DNA of 5,863 nt from Vibrio algarum (lineage in GTDB: Bacteria > Pseudomonadota > Gammaproteobacteria > Enterobacterales > Vibrionaceae), in contig NZ_JAQLOI010000002.1 in NCBI RefSeq assembly GCF_028204155.1, positions 1 to 5,863 of the forward strand, read 5' to 3'. Positions 1 through 5,863 of the stretch are shown here, in pieces. The notes below the pieces were generated by a model. The model worked only from the letters and a program-made list of their open reading frames with translations. It searched no databases and had not been told where the DNA came from. Position numbers and translations under genes: made by a program. Within the stretch, counting starts at the first letter, position 1; the number at the start of each line of letters is the position of its first letter.

Positions 1-44
1 AACCCCATCAGTTGGGTGTTTCTATTGATAACTCATAGTTAATT
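1..44 (-). other. Start of the spacer downstream of tRNA-Ile (operon B, partial)
   Basis: These are the first 44 transcribed bases after the encoded CCA of tRNA-Ile, cut by the window edge. In related gammaproteobacteria a tRNA-Ile(GAU) after 16S is usually followed by tRNA-Ala(UGC) and then 23S, and the partial tRNA-Ala at the other end of this window fits that pattern for the neighbouring operon. No tRNA start, boxA or strong hairpin is visible in this short piece. That it leads to tRNA-Ala is inference. Confidence 0.6.
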
Positions 45-121
45 TGGTGGGTCTGAGTGGACTTGAACCACCGACCTCCCGCTTATCAGGCGAGCGCTCT
101 AACCAGCTGAGCTACAGACCC
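45..121 (-). tRNA. tRNA-Ile, anticodon GAU
   Basis: A complete 77-nt isoleucine tRNA that reads AUC/AUU codons. On the minus strand it begins GGGTCTG and ends CAGACCC-A-CCA, giving a full 7-bp acceptor stem, discriminator A and a genomically encoded CCA. The anticodon GAT is at 87-85, in the loop CTGATAA closed by CTCGC/GCGGG (one G-T pair). The D arm (TAGCTCAGCTGGTTAGAGC) and the T loop (TTCAAGT) are canonical. It lies 209 nt downstream of the 16S rRNA, the usual place for the spacer tRNA-Ile, and is released from the same precursor. The body closely matches the enterobacterial spacer tRNA-Ile, but the acceptor stem differs (GGGTCTG here, AGGCTTG in E. coli as I recall it). Confidence 0.98.
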
Positions 122-330
122 ATTCTAACTTGATCTTTCAGCTTGATTCGTCGTTGTGCTGCTTATCCTCATTCAGTTACATACTTATGTATGCGCCTTC
201 ATTCGTTAATGGCACGCCTTGATTCAAACTAAAATCTCTTCGTTATAACAGAAGATATTTCTGAGCTATCATCTCTTTACTTTCTAAACCTAATCAATCT
301 GTGTGGACACTCATCAAGCAATCTATCGTT
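122..330 (-). other. 16S-tRNA-Ile internal transcribed spacer
   Basis: A 209-nt spacer between the 16S 3' end and tRNA-Ile, with no gene in it. Next to the 16S end it carries the trailer strand of the 16S processing helix (286-312), listed separately. Further downstream are an 8-bp hairpin with one mismatch (234-241 with 251-258, loop 242-250) and a 5-bp hairpin CATAC/GTATG (180-184 with 189-193, loop TTAT). No boxA, promoter or terminator is recognisable. Confidence 0.85.
286..312 (-). repeat. 16S trailer strand of the precursor processing helix
   Basis: These 27 bases of the 16S trailer pair with leader bases 2105-2132 on the minus-strand transcript. All 27 are paired: one T in the leader (2125) is bulged and one pair is G-U (2110 with 307). 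The core is CAATCTGTGTGG in the leader with CCACACAGATTG in the trailer. A weaker extension toward 16S follows, including a 5-bp CAATC/GATTG match (2092-2096 with 319-323). In enterobacteria the equivalent leader-trailer helix is the RNase III substrate that frees pre-16S. Exact cleavage positions cannot be read from sequence alone. Confidence 0.9.
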
Positions 331-1883
<1,553 letters not shown>

Positions 1884-1969
1884 AAGTTTTTTTGGCTCAA
1901 TGAATACTGACTTTAAATTGCCTTTTACTTCTTAGCCAAAGCCAAATAGTAAAGTGTTCTTTAAAGTTC

Positions 1970-1992
1970 ATACCATTCCAACAGAATGGTAT
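1970..1992 (-). repeat. Leader hairpin, 9 bp
   Basis: A perfect inverted repeat ATACCATTC / GAATGGTAT around the 5-nt loop TGTTG, as read on the minus strand. It lies between the 16S processing helix and the mature 16S 5' end. No T-run follows it, so it is not an intrinsic terminator. It is most likely a local fold of the pre-16S leader. Confidence 0.75.
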
Positions 1993-2008
1993 TTAAATAA
2001 CTGTGTTC

Positions 2009-2024
2009 GATATCCGAAGACATC
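2009..2024 (-). repeat. Leader UUCG hairpin, 6 bp
   Basis: GATGTC and GATATC pair (five Watson-Crick pairs and one G-U) around a C(TTCG)G tetraloop on the minus strand. The loop type is exceptionally stable and recurs twice in the 23S leader of this window. Confidence 0.65.
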
Positions 2025-2091
2025 AAATTAGGTCACTCAGTTCATTGAAACCGATTTTTGATTTCTTGCCCGAAAGCAGAGAATCATTGTC

Positions 2092-2132
2092 GATTGTCAT
2101 CAACGAGTGCCCACACAGATTGATATAGGTTT
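2092..2132 (-). repeat. 16S leader strand of the precursor processing helix
   Basis: Bases 2105-2132 pair with 286-312 in the 16S trailer, enclosing the whole 16S gene. The helix has 27 pairs with one bulged T (2125). Bases 2092-2096 (CAATC) add five pairs with 319-323 across a small internal loop. The outer end of the helix stops three bases short of boxA, so boxA stays unpaired and free for Nus factors. By analogy with E. coli this is the RNase III processing helix for pre-16S. Confidence 0.9.
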
Positions 2133-2135
2133 AAA

Positions 2136-2148
2136 TTGTTAAAGAGCG
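2136..2148 (-). promoter_or_regulatory. boxA antitermination site of the 16S leader
   Basis: CGCTCTTTAACAA on the minus strand matches the enterobacterial rRNA boxA (TGCTCTTTAACAA) at 12 of 13 positions and shares the whole GCTCTTTAACAA core. BoxA binds NusB-NusE (S10) as it emerges and helps assemble an elongation complex that resists Rho. It normally sits after the rRNA promoters; here it starts six bases after the last base of the preceding tRNA-Asp (five bases lie between them), which is unusual. A second copy precedes the 23S at 5703-5715. Confidence 0.93.
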
Positions 2149-2153
2149 TTGCA

Positions 2154-2230
2154 TGGCGGAGTGGACGGGACTCGAACCCGCGACCCCCGGCGTGACAGGC
2201 CGGTATTCTAACCAACTGAACTACCACTCC
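2154..2230 (-). tRNA. tRNA-Asp, anticodon GUC
   Basis: A complete 77-nt aspartate tRNA reading GAC/GAU codons. The acceptor stem GGAGTGG/CCACTCC is fully paired, with discriminator G, the aspartate identity base, and an encoded CCA. The anticodon GTC is at 2196-2194, in CTGTCAC closed by CCGGC/GCCGG. The D arm TAGTTCAGTTGGTTAGAA and T loop TTCGAGT are canonical, and the sequence is very close to E. coli tRNA-Asp. It is the last gene of operon A, 88 nt after 5S, a common place for a distal tRNA-Asp in enterobacteria and vibrios. Its 3' end almost touches the boxA of the next 16S leader, so 3' maturation must separate it from a continuing transcript. Confidence 0.98.
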
Positions 2231-2245
2231 ACATGGTATTCTTAC

Positions 2246-2278
2246 ATTAACAAAGTCTGACTTAGATGCTTTGTTAAT
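2246..2278 (-). repeat. 10-bp inverted repeat between 5S and tRNA-Asp
   Basis: ATTAACAAAG and CTTTGTTAAT (2246-2255 with 2269-2278) form a perfect 10-bp stem, and an inner TCT/AGA match (2256-2258 with 2264-2266) can extend it. The stem brings the tRNA-Asp 5' flank close to 5S in the precursor. Minus-strand sequence after it is ATGTAAGAATACC, not a T-run, so it does not look like a terminator. Confidence 0.75.
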
Positions 2279-2284
2279 TTTTGC

Positions 2285-2310
2285 TTTTATCTTTTCTAAA
2301 AAAGATAAAA
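2285..2310 (-). repeat. 11-bp A/T hairpin after 5S
   Basis: TTTTATCTTTT and AAAAGATAAAA (2285-2295 with 2300-2310) are perfectly complementary around a 4-base loop. The stem has a single G-C pair. It begins 8 nt after the 5S 3' end on the transcript. It lacks the G/C stem and T-run of an intrinsic terminator. A/U-rich sequence beside 5S suits RNase E, which trims 5S precursors in E. coli; that role here is inferred. Confidence 0.7.
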
Positions 2311-2318
2311 ACGAATAA

Positions 2319-2438
2319 GAGCCTGGCGATGTCCTACTCTCACATGGGGAAACCCCACACTACCATCGGCGCTATTGCGTTTCACTTCTGAGTTCGGCAT
2401 GGAATCAGGTGGGTCCACAATGCTATGGTCGCCAAGCA
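2319..2438 (-). rRNA. rrf: 5S ribosomal RNA, complete (operon A)
   Basis: A 120-nt 5S rRNA, the same length as in E. coli, beginning TGCTTGGCGACCATAGC and ending in CGCCAGGCTC. The terminal helix pairs GCTTGGCG with CGCCAGGC (one G-U). Conserved internal blocks CCGAACTCAGAAGTGAAAC and GCGCCGATGGTAGTGTGGG are intact. It starts 90 nt after the mature 23S end, the standard order, and joins the large-subunit central protuberance. The ends are set by comparison with E. coli and may differ by a base or two. Confidence 0.98.
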
Positions 2439-2528
2439 AAATCTTAAAATTCGAAAAGCCAACAAAAATATAAGTTCTTCACACATTCAATGTTCTTCAT
2501 TGAGTCCACAAAACCCCTTGGGTGTTGT
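2439..2528 (-). other. 23S-5S spacer with 23S trailer processing strands
   Basis: This 90-nt spacer holds the trailer strands of two helices that pair with the 23S leader: an inner one at the 23S boundary (2514-2537) and an outer one (2480-2497). A local 6-bp hairpin, TCAATG/CATTGA (2487-2492 with 2498-2503), overlaps the outer strand, so the two folds exclude each other. No gene, boxA or terminator is seen. Confidence 0.85.
2480..2497 (-). repeat. Outer 23S processing helix, trailer strand
   Basis: All 18 bases pair with leader bases 5559-5577 on the minus-strand RNA, with one bulged G in the leader (5566). The blocks are CACACATTCAA with TTGAATGTGTG, and TGTTCTT with AAGAACA. The partners are about 3.06 kb apart and enclose the entire 23S gene, so this is a long-range precursor fold rather than a local repeat. 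Confidence 0.8.

Positions 2529-2537
<9 letters not shown>
2514..2537 (-). repeat. Inner 23S processing helix, trailer strand
   Basis: Pairs with 5415-5437. Thirteen uninterrupted pairs (CTTAACCATACAA with TTGTATGGTTAAG) span the mature 23S ends. After a single bulged A (2523), a further ten pairs follow, two of them G-U. This matches the position of the classical 23S terminal stem cleaved by RNase III in E. coli. Confidence 0.9.
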
Positions 2538-5414
<2,877 letters not shown>

Positions 5415-5421
<7 letters not shown>

Positions 5422-5437
5422 ATACAACCCCAAAGAG
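5415..5437 (-). repeat. Inner 23S processing helix, leader strand
   Basis: Leader-side partner of 2514-2537. It runs from inside the mature 23S 5' end (CTTAACC) outward through TTGTATGG and GGGG to CTCTTT. With one bulged base in the trailer it makes about 23 pairs. Confidence 0.9.
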
Positions 5438-5473
5438 GTCTTTATGTATGGCAAACAACCAAGGTTATAAATC

Positions 5474-5501
5474 GTTGTCTCTTTATTATGAGCGAGACAA
5501 C
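5474..5501 (-). repeat. 23S leader hairpin, 8 bp
   Basis: GTTGTCTC (5474-5481) and GAGACAAC (5494-5501) pair perfectly around a 12-base loop. It lies between the outer and inner 23S processing helices and probably forms a side arm of that fold. No T-run follows. Confidence 0.7.
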
Positions 5502-5530
5502 ATTTTCGATTTTGCCGGACTCAAATATTA

Positions 5531-5555
5531 AACAATCTAACCGAAGTTAGTTGTT
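5531..5555 (-). repeat. 23S leader UUCG hairpin, 10 bp with one bulge
   Basis: On the minus strand AACAA-CTAAC and GTTAG-A-TTGTT pair around a C(TTCG)G tetraloop, with one unpaired A (5536). It starts three bases after the outer processing strand, so it would stack inside the long-range helix. Confidence 0.75.
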
Positions 5556-5558
5556 TCC

Positions 5559-5577
5559 AAGAACACTTGAATGTGTG
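5559..5577 (-). repeat. Outer 23S processing helix, leader strand
   Basis: Complementary to 2480-2497 in the 23S trailer: 11 pairs (CACACATTCAA), one bulged G (5566), then 7 pairs (TGTTCTT). It lies about 140 nt upstream of the mature 23S 5' end and flanks two local hairpins, giving a multi-branched closed fold. Confidence 0.8.
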
Positions 5578-5582
5578 TTGGT

Positions 5583-5606
5583 TTGTTATTACCGAAGTAA
5601 TAACAA
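5583..5606 (-). repeat. 23S leader UUCG hairpin, 10 bp perfect
   Basis: TTGTTATTAC and GTAATAACAA form ten uninterrupted pairs capped by a C(TTCG)G tetraloop on the minus-strand RNA. The stem is A/T-rich and is followed by ACCAACAC rather than a T-run, so it is not a terminator. It probably insulates the outer 23S processing strand just downstream. Confidence 0.8.
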
Positions 5607-5702
5607 GTACCTATCAATTTCTTTCTAAAAAGAAGCCAATAGGATTTGAGAACTTTTATTTTGACAAATAATAATCAATTATTTATCAGTCAGCTTTCCA
5701 AA

Positions 5703-5715
5703 TTGTTAAAGAGCA
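5703..5715 (-). promoter_or_regulatory. boxA antitermination site of the 23S leader
   Basis: TGCTCTTTAACAA on the minus strand is an exact match to the enterobacterial rRNA boxA. It lies 79 nt after the tRNA-Ala CCA end. A spacer boxA before 23S is normal in gammaproteobacteria and renews the NusB/NusE-dependent antitermination complex before the long 23S gene. Confidence 0.95.
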
Positions 5716-5794
5716 AAGATTTCATACTTATAAAAATAAGCCAAAACCATTTTTAAATATTCTTTTCTCTGTGCAGAGTAAAAACACTTAAAGA

Positions 5795-5863
5795 TGGTGG
5801 AGCTATGCGGGATCGAACCGCAGACCTCCTGCGTGCAAGGCAGGCGCTCTCCCAGCTGAGCTA
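5795..5863 (-). tRNA. tRNA-Ala, anticodon UGC (5' end outside the window)
   Basis: 69 nt of an expected 76-nt alanine tRNA. The window edge removes only the seven bases of the 5' acceptor strand, so the visible part begins TAGCTCAGCTGGGAGAGC (D arm). The anticodon TGC is at 5837-5835, in CTTGCAC closed by CCTGC/GCAGG. The T arm is TGCGG-TTCGATC-CCGCA, followed by the 3' acceptor strand TAGCTCC, discriminator A and an encoded CCA. The visible part is nearly identical to E. coli spacer tRNA-Ala(UGC). It is the last spacer tRNA before the 23S of operon A; the 16S and tRNA-Ile of that operon are presumably just outside. Confidence 0.97.

Larger units (their letters stand above)
1884..2153 (-). 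other. 16S rRNA leader joining operon A to operon B
   Basis: These 270 nt separate the tRNA-Asp CCA end of one operon from the 16S of the next. In transcription order they hold a 5-nt gap, the boxA region, the leader strand of the 16S processing helix, and two local hairpins: GATGTC-TTCG-GATATC (2024-2009, a UUCG loop with one G-U pair) and ATACCATTC-TGTTG-GAATGGTAT (1992-1970, 9 perfect pairs). A short direct repeat TTGGCTTTGGCT lies at about 1947-1936. No convincing sigma70 -35/-10 pair with a G/C-rich discriminator is present. A promoter downstream of boxA would in any case cut off boxA and the processing helix. I see no open frame worth naming. Confidence 0.85.
2231..2318 (-). other. 5S-tRNA-Asp spacer, no terminator recognised
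   Basis: An A/T-rich 88-nt spacer dominated by two perfect hairpins, listed separately. Neither has a G/C-rich stem followed by a T-run on the minus strand, so neither fits an intrinsic terminator. No promoter is convincing: the best -35-like hexamer, TTAACA (2277-2272), has only TTTGTT 17 bases downstream. Processing or RNA-stability roles are more likely. Confidence 0.75.
5422..5794 (-). other. tRNA-Ala-23S internal transcribed spacer (23S leader)
   Basis: A 373-nt spacer with no gene. In transcription order it holds 79 A/T-rich bases after tRNA-Ala, a boxA (5715-5703), an A/T-rich stretch (5702-5607), a 10-bp UUCG hairpin (5606-5583), the outer 23S processing strand (5577-5559), a second UUCG hairpin (5555-5531), a GTTGTCTC hairpin (5501-5474) and the inner processing strand. 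Order and boxA position match the enterobacterial 16S-23S spacer, though the sequence between landmarks is not conserved with E. coli as I recall it. Confidence 0.9.

Noticed and set aside
1997..2026. Possible promoter in the 16S leader: TTGATG (2026-2021), with CAGTTA or AGTTAT as -10, minus strand
   Set aside because: The -10 is poor, and transcription from here would omit boxA and the leader strand of the processing helix.
2249..2277. Possible promoter for operon B: TTAACA (2277-2272), 17-bp gap, TTTGTT (2254-2249), minus strand
   Set aside because: The -10 element matches the consensus at only 3 of 6 positions, there is no G/C discriminator, and both hexamers sit in the arms of a perfect hairpin.
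2285..2310. Intrinsic terminator of operon A
   Set aside because: The stem is almost all A-T and no T-run follows on the minus strand, so it does not meet the pattern of an intrinsic terminator.
5661..5689. Antisense promoter candidate on the plus strand: TTGACA, 17-bp gap, TATCAG
   Set aside because: The -35 is perfect but the -10 matches only 4 of 6 in very A/T-rich spacer where such pairs arise by chance. No gene or known antisense RNA lies downstream.

Overview
The window is entirely ribosomal and transfer RNA, all on the minus strand. It contains no protein-coding gene. Open frames inside the rRNA genes, including a 109-codon one at 5082-5411, are chance frames over conserved rRNA. I see no new protein system, mobile element or CRISPR array. 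What deserves attention is how the operons are joined and how the precursor RNA folds.

Organism: a gammaproteobacterium, probably Vibrionaceae or a near neighbour. Reasons are the 16S body from V4 to the 3' end, the GCTCTTTAACAA boxA elements, the tRNA-Ile(GAU)/tRNA-Ala(UGC) pair expected in the 16S-23S spacer, the distal tRNA-Asp, and the 16S leader and trailer around CAATCTGTGTGG. From memory, the V2 region of the 16S looks more like Shewanella than Vibrio, so the genus is left open.

Layout in transcription order (right to left): tRNA-Ala(UGC), whose first 7 bases lie outside the window (5863-5795); a 373-nt 23S leader with boxA and three hairpins; 23S rRNA (5421-2529); a 90-nt spacer; 5S rRNA (2438-2319); an 88-nt spacer with two perfect A/T-rich hairpins; tRNA-Asp(GUC) (2230-2154). 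This is the distal part of operon A. Six bases after the tRNA-Asp CCA end comes the boxA of a second 16S leader. Then follow the 16S rRNA of operon B (1883-331), a 209-nt spacer, tRNA-Ile(GAU) (121-45) and the start of the next spacer, which probably leads to another tRNA-Ala.

How it works together: the two operons are in head-to-tail tandem. I find neither an intrinsic terminator after 5S/tRNA-Asp nor a credible rRNA promoter before the second boxA. The simplest reading is that operon B is transcribed by read-through from operon A, with boxA reloading the Nus antitermination complex. Leader and trailer sequences pair over long range: a 27-bp helix brackets the 16S, and a two-part helix (an outer 18 bp and an inner helix of about 23 bp) brackets the 23S. 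These are the expected RNase III substrates.
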